A stretch of 64,000 bases of DNA from Microvirga arvi (GCF_016892765.1 NZ_JAFEMD010000027.1:17582-81581), one strand, 5' to 3'; numbered from the stretch's first letter, positions 35,348 to 44,752 are shown. Notes: a model not told the origin generated them from the letters alone. Numbers and translations: made by a program.

Positions 35348-36122
35348 GGGCAGCCTCCTGGGCGCCGTGCCGCCCCAGATAAGCCTCAAGGACCCTTGGG
35401 TCATCGCGCACCTCCCGCGGCGTTCCCTCGGCGAGCGGCCTTCCCCGCTCCAGGACCAGGATCCTGTCGGAAATCTTCATCACGAGCTTCATGTCATGCT
35501 CGACGAGCACGACGGCGACGCCTCTGTCTGCGACCTGCCGGATCAGGTGATCGATCTCCTCGGTCTCGACCGCGTTGCAGCCGGCCGCAGGCTCGTCGAG
35601 AAGCAGCACGCGCGGTTCGGCGGCAAGCGCTCGGGCGATCTCGAGACGCTTGCAGGCGCCATAAGGAAGCGATCCTGCAGGAACATCGGCAACATCCTTC
35701 AGGCCGACATAGGCAAGAAGATCGAGCGCCGCAGCCCGCGTCTCCCGGTTCTGGCGCGTCACGGACGGCGTTCTGAAGAGCGCCGGCAGGAGGCTGCACT
35801 TCTCCCGGAGATGGCGTCCGACCATCACGTTCTCGCAAGCTGTCATGCGCTGGAAGATCTGCAGGTTTTGAAAGGTCCGCGACAATCCGCGCGCCGCAAG
35901 CCTGTGGGGTGCAAGGCCGGTTACGTCCTCGTCGGCGATGTGGATCGTTCCGCGGCTTGCGACATAGATGCCGGACACGATGTTGAACAAAGTGGTCTTG
36001 CCGGCGCCGTTCGGTCCGATGATCGAGAGGATCTGGCCGGGACTCACGGAGAAGCCCACCCCATCGACAGCTTTCACGCCTCCAAAGGATATCCCGATGT
36101 CGGTTGCCTTGAGGATGGTCAT
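35340..36122 (-). CDS. livG: ABC transporter ATP-binding protein LivG
   Basis: A 260-residue ABC ATPase of LivG type: Walker A (IIGPNGAGKTTLFNIVSG), LivG-specific block GLSRTFQNLQIFQRMTACEN, a signature-like PYGACKRLEIARALA (the usual LSGG reads LPYG here, as is common in LivG), Walker B (VLLLDEPAAGCN) and switch His (LVEHDMKLVM). It overlaps livM by four bases and livF by eight. It powers uptake together with LivF. Confidence 0.92.
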   Translation of the reverse strand: MTILKATDIGISFGGVKAVDGVGFSVSPGQILSIIGPNGAGKTTLFNIVSGIYVASRGTIHIADEDVTGLAPHRLAARGLSRTFQNLQIFQRMTACENVMVGRHLREKCSLLPALFRTPSVTRQNRETRAAALDLLAYVGLKDVADVPAGSLPYGACKRLEIARALAAEPRVLLLDEPAAGCNAVETEEIDHLIRQVADRGVAVVLVEHDMKLVMKISDRILVLERGRPLAEGTPREVRDDPRVLEAYLGRHGAQEAARA

Positions 36123-37072
36123 GAACGCGCCCTCCGGAGGAACAGGCCTGAGAGACTCGGCACGATCCCGTTACGCATGAAGATCATGGACACGATGATG
36201 ATGAGCCCGAGCAGGAGGTGCTCGTATTCGTGAAACACCGTCAGCGCCTGCGGAAGCGTCACGAGCACGGCGGCACCGACGATGCTGCCGACCACGGATC
36301 CGAGCCCTCCGAGGACCACGATGGTGACGAGCTCCACGGAATGGATGAAGCCTGCCTGGTCCGGATTGATGAAGCCGTTCATGAAAGCAAGCGCCGAGCC
36401 GGCGAGCGATGCGTAAACGGCGGCGATCACGAAGGCCTGCAGCTTGAAGCGAGCGACATCGACACCCACCACCTGTGCAGCCACTTCGCTGTCGTGAAGC
36501 GCGCGGAATGCCCGCCCTGTCGGCGTCTCATCGAGGTTGAGCGCAATCCAGGTACCGACGAGCAGGAGAGCGCCCGTCACCCAGTACCATGTATACGAAC
36601 CGCTGACCCGCCATCCGAACAGGGTGAGCCGTTCAACCGGCATGCCATCCGGGCCGCCGGTCCAGCGGCTTTCCGTGGAGATAACAAGCGCTACGAGCAC
36701 GCCGAGACCCAAGGTCGCGATGGCAAGATAATGCCCCTTCAGCCGCAGGATCGGGCGCCCCACGAGGTAGGCCAGAACACTCGAAAGAATCGCTCCGATG
36801 AGCAACGCCGCCCAAGGCGGAATGCCGAGATGCGTCGGCCCGATCGCGACGGCATAGGCGCCGATACCGAAGAAGGCCGCGTGGCCGAGGCTGACCTGCC
36901 CCGCCTGCCCCATGAGGATGTTGAGCCCGATTGCGGCCAGCGCCGATACCCACACAAGCGACGCGACGCGGAAATAATAGCTCGACGGGAAGACGAACGG
37001 CAGGAGGCTGATGATGACTGCCAGCACCGCGAGAGTCAGGAGCCGCTGATTGAGGAGAGCACGCATTCTCAA
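36119..37072 (-). CDS. livM: ABC transporter permease LivM
   Basis: A 317-residue membrane permease with about eight to ten hydrophobic helices. The LivM landmark IGLNILMGQAGQVSLGHAAF with FGIGAYAV occurs near residue 50, and the coupling segment ALHDSEVAAQVVGVDVARFK with LQAFVIAAVYASLAGSALA follows later. It overlaps livH by four bases. The transporter is the only complete Liv system in the window. Confidence 0.92.
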   Translation of the reverse strand: MRMRALLNQRLLTLAVLAVIISLLPFVFPSSYYFRVASLVWVSALAAIGLNILMGQAGQVSLGHAAFFGIGAYAVAIGPTHLGIPPWAALLIGAILSSVLAYLVGRPILRLKGHYLAIATLGLGVLVALVISTESRWTGGPDGMPVERLTLFGWRVSGSYTWYWVTGALLLVGTWIALNLDETPTGRAFRALHDSEVAAQVVGVDVARFKLQAFVIAAVYASLAGSALAFMNGFINPDQAGFIHSVELVTIVVLGGLGSVVGSIVGAAVLVTLPQALTVFHEYEHLLLGLIIIVSMIFMRNGIVPSLSGLFLRRARS

Positions 37073-37941
37073 ACCCTCTCGACGGCCCGGCGTCCGAACA
37101 GGCCCTGAGGAGCCACGAACAGGACGATGAGAATGACAAGGAACGCGAAGGCATCCTTATAGGTGGAACTTAAGTAGCCGGCGCCGAAGGCCTCCAGCAG
37201 ACCGAGCAGGAGACCGCCCACGACGGCGCCCACCGGATTGCCCATTCCTCCCAGCATGGCAGCAGCAAACCCCTTCAATGCCAGGAGCGTGCCGACATCG
37301 TAGCTCGTCAACGTGATCGGCGTCACGAGAATGCCGGCGACCGCTCCGATGGCGGCAGAGCCGCCGAAGGCGAGCGCCATGATCGTGGTCGTGTTGATGC
37401 CGACCAGACGCGCCGCAAGCCGGTTTGCGGCCGTTGCCAGGACGGCCTTGCCGATGAGGGTATGCTCGAGAAAGACGTAGAGCGTCACGACCACGACTGC
37501 GGCGCCACCGAGAACCCAGAAGCTCTGCGGCTGCACGGCAGCACCCAGGATGTCGATCGGCGCATCACCCGTGAAGGCAGGAAGCTTGTGAAACTGCTTG
37601 TCGAAAATGATTGCGGCAAGACCGCGGAGCAGGATCGACGCGCCGATGGTGATGATGATGAGGGTCACAGCTGATGCGCCCCGGGCAGGCTCGATGGCGA
37701 GCCGGTGCAGAAGAAGCCCAATCATGATGGAAGCAGCAACCGCGATCAGCGCCGCCAAGGGCAGCGGCACGCCGGCGGCGGACGCGAACACTGTCACCAT
37801 GCCGCCGAGCATCACGAACTCGCCCTGGGCGAAGTTCACCACGCCGGATGCGTTGTAGATCAGGGTGAAGCCCAACGCGACCAGCGCATAGACGGCTCCC
37901 ACCGTCAGCCCGGAGATGAGAAACTGGAGGAACTCAGCCAT
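37069..37941 (-). CDS. livH: ABC transporter permease LivH
   Basis: A 290-residue membrane permease starting MAEFLQFLISGLTVGAVYAL. The LivH landmark NASGVVNFAQGEFVMLGGMV is present, and the coupling loop GINTTTIMALAFGGSAAIGA leads to the late MLGGMGNPVGAVVGGLLLGL block. It is separated from the binding-protein gene by about 110 bases without an obvious terminator, and probably belongs to the same transcript. Confidence 0.92.
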   Translation of the reverse strand: MAEFLQFLISGLTVGAVYALVALGFTLIYNASGVVNFAQGEFVMLGGMVTVFASAAGVPLPLAALIAVAASIMIGLLLHRLAIEPARGASAVTLIIITIGASILLRGLAAIIFDKQFHKLPAFTGDAPIDILGAAVQPQSFWVLGGAAVVVVTLYVFLEHTLIGKAVLATAANRLAARLVGINTTTIMALAFGGSAAIGAVAGILVTPITLTSYDVGTLLALKGFAAAMLGGMGNPVGAVVGGLLLGLLEAFGAGYLSSTYKDAFAFLVILIVLFVAPQGLFGRRAVERV

Positions 37942-38050
37942 AATTCAGTCCCGCGACCTTCAGGTTGCCGAACAGGAGGCCGATGCTGGGCCTCCTGCTC
38001 GATCGGTTTTTAGCGAGACTCCCAGCAAACAGGCCTCGCACGGCGGGAGA

Positions 38051-39217
38051 TCAGCTTCCTGATGCGACCAGGTTCCAGTCACCGCCCTTGATCTCGAGCA
38101 CGCGGAATGCCGAGAGATCCAGGCCGAGATGATCGGTGGGCGACATGTTCACGATGCCGCCGGTGCCCACGAAGCCCTTGGTCTTCTCGATCTCGTCACG
38201 GACCTTCTGAGGATCCGTGGAGTTCGCGCGCTTCATGGCCTCGACCAGGATGAAGAGGCCGTCATAGGCATGACCGCCGAACGTCGAGACCGGTTGCTTC
38301 GTGGCGCTCTCGTAAGCCTGCTTGTATTCCGTCACCACCTTCTTCTGCGGGTCGCTCTCGGGCAGCTTGTCGCCCACGAGCAGCGCCGCGGCCGGAAGTC
38401 TGACGCCCTCGGCGGCGGCTCCCGCCAGTTCGATGAAGCTCTTCGAGGCCACGCCATGGCTCTGATAGAACGGGATGCTGTTCATGCCGAGTTGGGCGTA
38501 GTTGCGGGTCACGATGGCCGGGCCTTGGCCGAAGCCCGGATTGACCACCGCCTGCACGCCGGCCGTGTTCTTGATCTTCGTGAGCTGAGCGGTCATGTCG
38601 CTGTCACGCGGACCGTAATTCTCGTCGGCGACGATCTGCATGCCGTAGTTGGGCGCGACCTTGACGCATTGCGCCCGCATGGAGGCGCCGAACCCGTCTG
38701 TGCCGGAGATCAGGCCGATCTTGGTCAGGTTGCGTTTTTTAAGATCCTCGAAGATCTTCTCGCAGGCCATCTTGTCGGTGTGAGGCGTCTTGAAGACGAA
38801 TTTGCGCACGGGATCGATCACCTCGATGGCGCCTGCGAGCGAGATGAAAGGAATCTTGGCATCTTCGAAGACCGGGATCATCGCCATGGTGGCGCCCGTC
38901 GTCGTGCCGCCGACCATGGCAACCACCTCGTCGTCCTCGATGAGGCGCGTCGCGAAGGTGCGCGCCTTGTTAGCGTCACCACCGTCGTCATAGATCACCA
39001 GCTCGATCTTCTTGCCGGCAACGCCGCCAGCCGCATTGATCTTGTCGACGTAGATCCTGAGCGTCTTGTCCTCGGGCTCACCGAGGAACGAGGACGGTCC
39101 GGTCACCGAGAGAACCGAGCCGATCTTCACGGAATTCTGCGCGAGCGCGCCTTCGGACAGGCCGAAGCCCATGACACCCGCGGCCAGCAGAATCTTGAGC
39201 GTTGCTTTTGATTTCAT
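38051..39217 (-). CDS. livK: ABC transporter substrate-binding protein, LivK type
   Basis: A 388-residue periplasmic binding protein. A signal peptide (MKSKATLKILLAAGVMGFGL ... ALAQ) precedes NSVKIGSVLSVTGPSSFLGE. Later blocks include AMVGGTTTGATMAMIPVFED and the hinge region GPRDSDMTAQLTKIKN. It heads the liv operon and lies divergent to paaG across a 336-base gap that contains a TetR-type palindrome. Relatives near phenylacetate clusters often carry aromatic acids, so phenylacetate or an aryl acid is a plausible ligand, but this is inference. Confidence 0.9.
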   Translation of the reverse strand: MKSKATLKILLAAGVMGFGLSEGALAQNSVKIGSVLSVTGPSSFLGEPEDKTLRIYVDKINAAGGVAGKKIELVIYDDGGDANKARTFATRLIEDDEVVAMVGGTTTGATMAMIPVFEDAKIPFISLAGAIEVIDPVRKFVFKTPHTDKMACEKIFEDLKKRNLTKIGLISGTDGFGASMRAQCVKVAPNYGMQIVADENYGPRDSDMTAQLTKIKNTAGVQAVVNPGFGQGPAIVTRNYAQLGMNSIPFYQSHGVASKSFIELAGAAAEGVRLPAAALLVGDKLPESDPQKKVVTEYKQAYESATKQPVSTFGGHAYDGLFILVEAMKRANSTDPQKVRDEIEKTKGFVGTGGIVNMSPTDHLGLDLSAFRVLEIKGGDWNLVASGS

Positions 39218-39553
39218 CTGTTTCCTCCTGGTTTGTTATCGGCTGTTTTTCTTATTGTTGCGCAAGAAATGAGACTGCCAAGAGCCTGCAGGTCATTGCG
39301 GATGAGAAGTAATCGGAATGCGGTGTTGGTTTCGCCCATTAAGCAAGGGCTTCTGCGTCCAGCCGCATGCAGGAATGGCGACGCGCATAGGTTGTTGATC
39401 GTCGAAGCGTGCCATCCCGTGCTACTCCCTGAAGGGCCGAGTGTTGGCTCATTGACGCTGTTTCCTCAATCAATATAATTGACCGGACGGTTGGTCAATA
39501 GTAAACAAGTCCAAGACAGCCGGCTGCCATCAGCGGAATGCGGGAGGGCCTCA
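39218..39553. promoter_or_regulatory. Divergent control region livK/paaG
   Basis: This 336-base gap holds promoters for the leftward liv operon and rightward paaG-paaI-paaK. The only distinct element is the palindrome at 39479-39498, near the paaG side. No ORF with coding features was seen. Confidence 0.5.
39479..39498. promoter_or_regulatory. TetR/PaaR-type palindromic operator upstream of paaG
   Basis: TTGACCGGACGGTTGGTCAA has perfect outer arms (TTGACC / GGTCAA) around an imperfect GC-rich core. It lies 55 bases upstream of the paaG start. A related site, matching at 15 of 20 positions, lies upstream of paaZ at 48587-48610. The TetR-family gene at 42178 is the obvious candidate regulator. 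Confidence 0.65.
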
Positions 39554-40345
39554 ATGGCGAATGATCTCATCCTCACGGAGCGGCGGGACGGGTATCGCGT
39601 CCTCATCCTCAACCGGCCCGATCGCCTGAACTCCTTCAACGAGGCCATGCATGCGGAATTGATGTCCGCTCTTGTCGAGGCCGAGACGGACAGCCAATGC
39701 CGGGCGCTCGTTCTGACAGGCGCCGGACGTGGGTTCTGCGCCGGTCAGGATCTGTCGGATCGGGTCTTCAGTCCCGGACAGGTTCCGGATCTCTCCTCCA
39801 CCCTTGAGCGGCTCTATAACCCTCTCGTCCGCAAGCTCCGCGCGTTGCGGATGCCCGTCATCTGCGCCGTCAACGGCGTTGCGGCCGGCGCCGGTGCCAA
39901 TATCGCCCTTGCCTGCGACATCGTTCTGGCAGCCCGCTCGGCGAAATTCATTCAGGCCTTTGCAAAGCTCGGCCTCGTTCCCGATTCAGGGGGGACTTGG
40001 TTCCTGCCGCGCCTCATCGGTCCGGCGCGCGCTCGCGCCCTCGCACTTCTGGCCGAGCCTGTCTCGGCGGAGCAGGCGGAGGCCTGGGGCATGATCTGGA
40101 AGGCTGTCGAGGATGCAGGCCTCATGGATGAAGCCCATCGTCTGGCCGCTCACTTCGCGACGCAGCCGACTGCGGGACTGGCGTTGATCAAGCAGGCGCT
40201 CGACGCCTCGGAAACGAACGATCTCGACCGACAGCTCGATCTGGAACGAGACCTCCAAGGACGGGCAGGCCGCACGCCGGATTACCTGGAGGGCGTGACA
40301 GCCTTCTTCGAGAAACGGCAGCCGAAATTCACCGGGAGAGCCTGA
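39554..40345 (+). CDS. paaG: Enoyl-CoA hydratase/isomerase PaaG (2-(1,2-epoxy-1,2-dihydrophenyl)acetyl-CoA isomerase)
   Basis: A 263-residue crotonase-family enzyme. Oxyanion-hole segments are GAGRGFCAGQDLSDR and CAVNGVAAGAGANIALACDI, and the catalytic acidic residue is in LGLVPDSGGTWFLPRLIG. The AGQDL motif and context identify PaaG, which converts the ring epoxide of phenylacetyl-CoA to oxepin-CoA. GGGAGGG lies before the ATG at 39554. It overlaps paaI by one base (TGATG) and is the first gene of the rightward paa unit. Confidence 0.9.
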   Translation: MANDLILTERRDGYRVLILNRPDRLNSFNEAMHAELMSALVEAETDSQCRALVLTGAGRGFCAGQDLSDRVFSPGQVPDLSSTLERLYNPLVRKLRALRMPVICAVNGVAAGAGANIALACDIVLAARSAKFIQAFAKLGLVPDSGGTWFLPRLIGPARARALALLAEPVSAEQAEAWGMIWKAVEDAGLMDEAHRLAAHFATQPTAGLALIKQALDASETNDLDRQLDLERDLQGRAGRTPDYLEGVTAFFEKRQPKFTGRA

Positions 40346-40812
40346 TGGACGAGACCTCGCCTGCAATCGCCGCGCACGACCTTGCGCAAGCCTGCGCGCT
40401 GGCCATGTGGGCCGAGGATCAGGCAAGCCAGGGCCTCGGCATGGTGGTTGAGCGTGTCTCCCCCGGCGAGGCCGTCATCTCCATGATCATCCGGCCCGAC
40501 ATGACGAACGGGCACGGCATCTGCCACGGCGGCTTCATCTTCACGCTCGCCGACTCGGCCTTCGCCTTCGCCTGCAACACTTATAACCAGCGCACGGTCG
40601 CGCAGCATTGCGCCGTGACCTTCCTGCAGCCCGGCCGTCGGGGCGATACGCTCTCGGCCTACGCGGTGGAGCGCAACCGGTCAGGCCGTTCAGGCATCTA
40701 CGATGTGACGGTGCGCAACAGCCAGGGTGAGGTCGTTGCAGAGTTCCGCGGACATTCGCGCACGATCTCCGGCACGCTTCTCGCACCCGGAATCGATGAG
40801 AACAGCCAATAA
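40345..40812 (+). CDS. paaI: Hydroxyphenylacetyl-CoA thioesterase PaaI
   Basis: A 155-residue hotdog thioesterase. The conserved NGHGICHGGFIFTLADSAFA contains the catalytic Asp in LADSAFAFA, and the C-terminal strands carry GDTLSAYAVERNRSGRSGIY. In the paa pathway it removes dead-end CoA esters formed when later steps stall, protecting the CoA pool. It is sandwiched between paaG and paaK. Confidence 0.9.
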   Translation: MDETSPAIAAHDLAQACALAMWAEDQASQGLGMVVERVSPGEAVISMIIRPDMTNGHGICHGGFIFTLADSAFAFACNTYNQRTVAQHCAVTFLQPGRRGDTLSAYAVERNRSGRSGIYDVTVRNSQGEVVAEFRGHSRTISGTLLAPGIDENSQ

Positions 40813-40835
40813 GAACGGATGAATGGGAGGTTTCC

Positions 40836-42170
40836 TTGCTTCAAATTCCGCTTCGCAAGCTTTCCGAACTCAAGCCCCAGCCGACAGCTCTCGACCGCGT
40901 TGAGCTGGCCTCGCGGGACGAGCTCGCAGCCCTCCAGCGTGAGCGCCTCGCCTGGACCCTTCGCCATGCCTACGAGAACGTGCCGCACTACAAGGCGAAG
41001 TTCGATGCGGCAGGCGTCCATCCCGATGATTTCAAGGATCTGAGCGACCTCGCCAGGTTTCCCTTCACCACCAAGGCCGACCTGCGGGACAATTATCCCT
41101 TCGGCATGTTCGCCGTTCCTCAAGGTCAGATCGCTCGCATCCACGGCTCGTCCGGCACCACCGGCAAGCCCACGGTCGTCGGCTACACCAAGCGCGACAT
41201 CGACACCTGGGCCGACGTGGTGGCCCGCTCGATCCGAGCCAGCGGCGGGCGCCCCGGCATGAAGGTGCATGTGGCCTACGGCTATGGCCTCTTCACCGGC
41301 GGATTGGGCGCGCATTACGGCGCTGAGCGGCTCGGCTGCATGGTGATCCCCATGTCGGGCGGCATGACGGAGCGGCAGGTTCAGCTCATCAGTGACTTTC
41401 AGCCCGACATCATCATGGTGACGCCGTCCTACATGCTGGCGATCCTCGACGAGTTCAGGAAGCAGGGCCTTGACCCGCGCCAATCCTCGCTGAAGGTCGG
41501 CATCTTCGGCGCCGAGCCCTGGACGAACGCCATGCGCGCGGAGATCGAGGAGGCCTTCGACATCCATGCCGTCGACATCTACGGCCTCTCAGAGGTCATG
41601 GGGCCGGGCGTCGCCTGCGAATGCGTCGAGAGCAAGGACGGGCTTCACATCTGGGAAGACCATTTCTATCCCGAGGTGATCAACCCGCACACAGGCGAGG
41701 TTTTGCCCGACGGCGAGGAAGGCGAACTCGTCTTCACGTCGCTGACCAAGGAAGCCATGCCGGTCATCCGCTACCGCACCCGCGACCTGACGCGGCTCAT
41801 GCCCGGCACGGCACGAGCGATGCGCCGCATGGAAAAGGTCACCGGCCGCACCGACGACATGATGATTATCCGGGGCGTCAACGTGTTCCCCACCCAGATC
41901 GAGGAAAAGCTCCTGACGATCCCGGCCCTGTCGGGGCACTACCAGATCATCCTGACCCGCGAAGGCCGCATGGACCAGATGGAGATCAAGGCCGAGATCC
42001 GGCCGGACGCCGATTATCCGGAAACCCGCAAAGCCGCCGCCGACCGCTTGAGTCAGGCCATCAAGGACACTATTGGCATTACGGCCCAGGTCAATGTCCT
42101 CGACCCTGAAGGGATCGAGCGCTCGCTCGGCAAGGCGAGACGCGTGATCGACCGCAGACCGAAAGAATAG
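40836..42170 (+). CDS. paaK: Phenylacetate-CoA ligase PaaK
   Basis: A 444-residue adenylate-forming ligase. The phosphate loop is IHGSSGTTGKPTVVGYTKRD, with YGYGLFTGGLGAHYGAERLG and the adenine-side FGAEPWTNAMRAEIEEAFDI and DIYGLSEVMGPGVACE. The C-terminal domain has TGRTDDMMIIRGVNVFPTQI. It activates phenylacetate with ATP and CoA. It starts with TTG at 40836, five bases after a strong GGGAGG; no in-frame ATG precedes it. The TetR gene follows 7 bases later. Confidence 0.93.
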   Translation: MLQIPLRKLSELKPQPTALDRVELASRDELAALQRERLAWTLRHAYENVPHYKAKFDAAGVHPDDFKDLSDLARFPFTTKADLRDNYPFGMFAVPQGQIARIHGSSGTTGKPTVVGYTKRDIDTWADVVARSIRASGGRPGMKVHVAYGYGLFTGGLGAHYGAERLGCMVIPMSGGMTERQVQLISDFQPDIIMVTPSYMLAILDEFRKQGLDPRQSSLKVGIFGAEPWTNAMRAEIEEAFDIHAVDIYGLSEVMGPGVACECVESKDGLHIWEDHFYPEVINPHTGEVLPDGEEGELVFTSLTKEAMPVIRYRTRDLTRLMPGTARAMRRMEKVTGRTDDMMIIRGVNVFPTQIEEKLLTIPALSGHYQIILTREGRMDQMEIKAEIRPDADYPETRKAAADRLSQAIKDTIGITAQVNVLDPEGIERSLGKARRVIDRRPKE

Positions 42171-42177
42171 AAGCCCC

Positions 42178-42813
42178 ATGGCCAGAACCCGCGCCACAGA
42201 TTACGACGACAAGCGCCGAGCGATCCTCGACCGCTCGGCGGAACTCTTCGCCGAGCATGGCTATGACCGGGCTTCGATGAGCAGAATCGCCGAGGCGTGC
42301 GGCGTCTCCAAGGCCAACCTCTATCACTATTACAAGGACAAGGAAGAGCTGCTCTTCGACGTCATCCGCTTTCATCTCGAAGAGCTGCTCGAGGTGGTGG
42401 AGGCGGTCGACCGTCCCGATCTCGCACCGGAGGCGCGCCTCAAGGAACTGGTTGCCGCCATCCTGGAAGCCTATCGTGACGCAGATGCCCAGCACAATGT
42501 GCAGATCAACGGCCTGCGCCTGCTGCCATCCGACCGCCAGGCCGAACTCAAGGCTATGGAGCGCGACCTGGTGCGCATCTTCTCCGATGCCGTGGCAGGC
42601 GTCGCGCCTCAGCTCAAGGGCACCAAGCTGCTCAAGCCCGTGACCATGTCCCTCTTCGGCATGGTCAACTGGCACTATCTCTGGTTCAAGAGCACCGGCG
42701 AGGTGACGCGCGCGGATTATGCAGCGCTCGTCTCGCAATTGATCGTGGATGGCACACGCGATCTCCAAGCAGCGCCTGCCGAGGCTTCGCGGCGTGTCAG
42801 CGCGGCTGAGTAG
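42178..42813 (+). CDS. TetR-family regulator of phenylacetate genes (PaaR-like)
   Basis: A 211-residue TetR regulator. The N-terminal helix-turn-helix covers about residues 10-55 (RRAILDRSAELFAEHGYDRA, then MSRIAEACGVSKANLYHYYK). The C-terminal half is the ligand domain. It lies 7 bases after paaK and is probably cotranscribed. Palindromes of the TetR type upstream of paaG and paaZ are its likely targets, and a phenylacetyl-CoA-type ligand its likely inducer. The gene converges on the paaA-like paralogue. Confidence 0.85.
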   Translation: MARTRATDYDDKRRAILDRSAELFAEHGYDRASMSRIAEACGVSKANLYHYYKDKEELLFDVIRFHLEELLEVVEAVDRPDLAPEARLKELVAAILEAYRDADAQHNVQINGLRLLPSDRQAELKAMERDLVRIFSDAVAGVAPQLKGTKLLKPVTMSLFGMVNWHYLWFKSTGEVTRADYAALVSQLIVDGTRDLQAAPAEASRRVSAAE

Positions 42814-42840
42814 CCGAACAAGAGGAAAATCGGTCAGCGG

Positions 42841-43644
42841 TCACTGCAGAGAAACCTGGTCGTCGATCTCTCGCGATGCAGGCACGGGAGCCTTCAACCC
42901 GAAATGCGAGAGGATCGGGTAAACGTGACTCTGCCATTGGGTGATGAGCTCTTCTCGAGCCTTCTGGCGCAATCCGTATTTCCGATGCTGAGCAAAATGG
43001 TCCGACGTCGTGCTGCCGAAGCTATCGGCGACGCGGGGATACCAGTAGTTGACGGAGGCCTGAGCGTCGGTCTTGTCATGACCTCTCTCCAAAGCCGCCT
43101 CCAGCCCCTTCTCACCGAGTTCTGCATGATGTTTTTCGACGGGAAGGATGCCGGCGAGGATATCCGCGAGAGGTTGGTAAGAGCCGCGGGTGAGTTCGTC
43201 GAGCTGCACCACGGTCGCCTGCCCCATCAGGCAGTTCATCACGACCGCATCGACCCAGCCATTGATGGGGTAATGGAAGACGTTGAGGCGCATATCCCCC
43301 TCCATGCGCCGGGTGCCGAGATTGACGCTGCGGTCGAGGCGCGACGCCCAAGGGTGAGCGCCGACATACTGGCCCGTATTGGCGCCGAACTGTTCCATCA
43401 GATCCAGAACCTGCCGTGCATGATTGAACTTGTCGAAGACGATGCGCGTGGCCGTGATCCGCTCCTTCAGACCGGGCGCCAGATTGATGCAATCGGCGAA
43501 GCCTGAGGCGCCGGCCATCTCGGAATCGACGAAGATCGCCATCAGGCGCATGAGTTCGCCGCGATAGCGCGGCGTGACGTTGTCCGGCGCGCTCAATCGC
43601 CCGCCGCCGGCTACGAAGCTGACGAGGCTCTCTTCATCGACCAT
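42841..43644 (-). CDS. PaaA/PaaC-like protein (phenylacetic acid catabolic superfamily), paralogue of unknown role
   Basis: A 267-residue ferritin-like protein of the phenylacetic-acid-catabolic superfamily. It shares with PaaA the pattern of helices (IFVDSEMAGASGFADC, RLNVFHYPINGWVDAVVMNC, LPVEKHHAELGEKG). The second ExxH is intact (E170-K-H-H173), but at the first one PaaA's DEAGH is replaced by D71-K72-F-N-H75, so one Glu iron ligand has become Lys. It is the last gene of the leftward paaABCDE unit, 15 bases after paaE. Standard paa operons do not contain it. It may be an assembly or regulatory subunit or a distinct oxygenase. Confidence 0.78.
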   Translation of the reverse strand: MVDEESLVSFVAGGGRLSAPDNVTPRYRGELMRLMAIFVDSEMAGASGFADCINLAPGLKERITATRIVFDKFNHARQVLDLMEQFGANTGQYVGAHPWASRLDRSVNLGTRRMEGDMRLNVFHYPINGWVDAVVMNCLMGQATVVQLDELTRGSYQPLADILAGILPVEKHHAELGEKGLEAALERGHDKTDAQASVNYWYPRVADSFGSTTSDHFAQHRKYGLRQKAREELITQWQSHVYPILSHFGLKAPVPASREIDDQVSLQ

Positions 43645-43659
43645 GGCAGCCTCCCCTCA

Positions 43660-44736
43660 TCACTTATCGAAATCGACCAGGATCTTGTCGGTCACCGGAT
43701 AGCTCTGGCAGGTCAGGATATAGCCCCGGGCGATCTCATAATCCTCCAAGGCGAAGTTCGCGTCCATGTCGACCTCGCCCTCGACCAGCATCGCCCGGCA
43801 GGTGGAGCAGACGCCGCCCTTGCAGGCGTAAGGAAGCTCCAGACCCTCGTTCGTCGCCGCATCGAGCACCGATGCCGTGCCCTTCTCGAAGGATAGGGTA
43901 CGGGCCCGCCCATCGATGACGATGGTCGCCTCGCACAGGTTCTTGGCCTCCTCCACCTTCGCCTCTTCGGGTGTGCGCTGACGGCGGCTCGGGGTGGATG
44001 TGGCAAACAGCTCGAACTTGATCTGGCGCTTGTCGAGGCCATGCTCTTCGAGGCTCTTGGCAACACCCAGCATCATGTCCTGCGGTCCGCAGATGAAGGC
44101 GGTATCGATGGAGGATGCATCGACCCAGTGATCGAGAAGCTGGTCGCACTTCTCCTTGGTCAGGCGGCCGTTGAAGAGATCGATGTCCTGCTGCTCGCGG
44201 CTGAGAATGTGGATGAGGCTGAAACGGTCGAGATGCTCGTTCTTGAGATCCTCCAACTCCTCGCGGAACATGATCGAGCTTGAGGCCCGATTGCCGTAGA
44301 AAAGAGTGAAGGAGGATTGCGGCTCGGAGACCAGCGTCGTCTTGACGATGCTCAGGAGCGGCGTGATTCCACTGCCTGCGGCATAGCCGACGAAGTGGCG
44401 CTTTCGGGTCTGATCCAGCGGCACGAAGAAATTGCCCATGGGGGGCATCGCTTCGATGGTCTGGCCGGGAGACAGCTGCTCGGCGGCCCAGCTCGAGAAC
44501 ACACCGCCTGCGATCTTCTTGATGCCGACCCGCAGCTTGCCCTCCGTCGGCGCCGCGCAGATGGAATATGACCGGCGCACCTCGTCTCCGTCGATGGTCG
44601 TGCGCAGGGTCAGGTACTGCCCCGGCGAGAAGCGGAACGCCGCCTTGTGCTCCTCGGGAACGTCGAGGGTGAGGATGATGGCGTCGCGGGTCTCGCGCCT
44701 GACATCGGCGACGGTCACGGGGTAAAACTTCGTCAT
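43660..44736 (-). CDS. paaE: Phenylacetyl-CoA epoxidase reductase subunit PaaE
   Basis: A 358-residue reductase with an N-terminal FAD domain (RFSPGQYLTLRTTIDGDEVR and RSYSICAAP), an NAD(P)H domain (GYAAGSGITPLLSIVKTTLV), and a C-terminal plant-type 2Fe-2S domain with cysteines in LPYACKGGVCSTCRAMLVEG and ILTCQSYP. It transfers electrons from NADPH to the di-iron PaaA. It follows paaD by 16 bases. Confidence 0.93.
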   Translation of the reverse strand: MTKFYPVTVADVRRETRDAIILTLDVPEEHKAAFRFSPGQYLTLRTTIDGDEVRRSYSICAAPTEGKLRVGIKKIAGGVFSSWAAEQLSPGQTIEAMPPMGNFFVPLDQTRKRHFVGYAAGSGITPLLSIVKTTLVSEPQSSFTLFYGNRASSSIMFREELEDLKNEHLDRFSLIHILSREQQDIDLFNGRLTKEKCDQLLDHWVDASSIDTAFICGPQDMMLGVAKSLEEHGLDKRQIKFELFATSTPSRRQRTPEEAKVEEAKNLCEATIVIDGRARTLSFEKGTASVLDAATNEGLELPYACKGGVCSTCRAMLVEGEVDMDANFALEDYEIARGYILTCQSYPVTDKILVDFDK

Positions 44737-44752
44737 GGAGCGTCCGCTCGTT

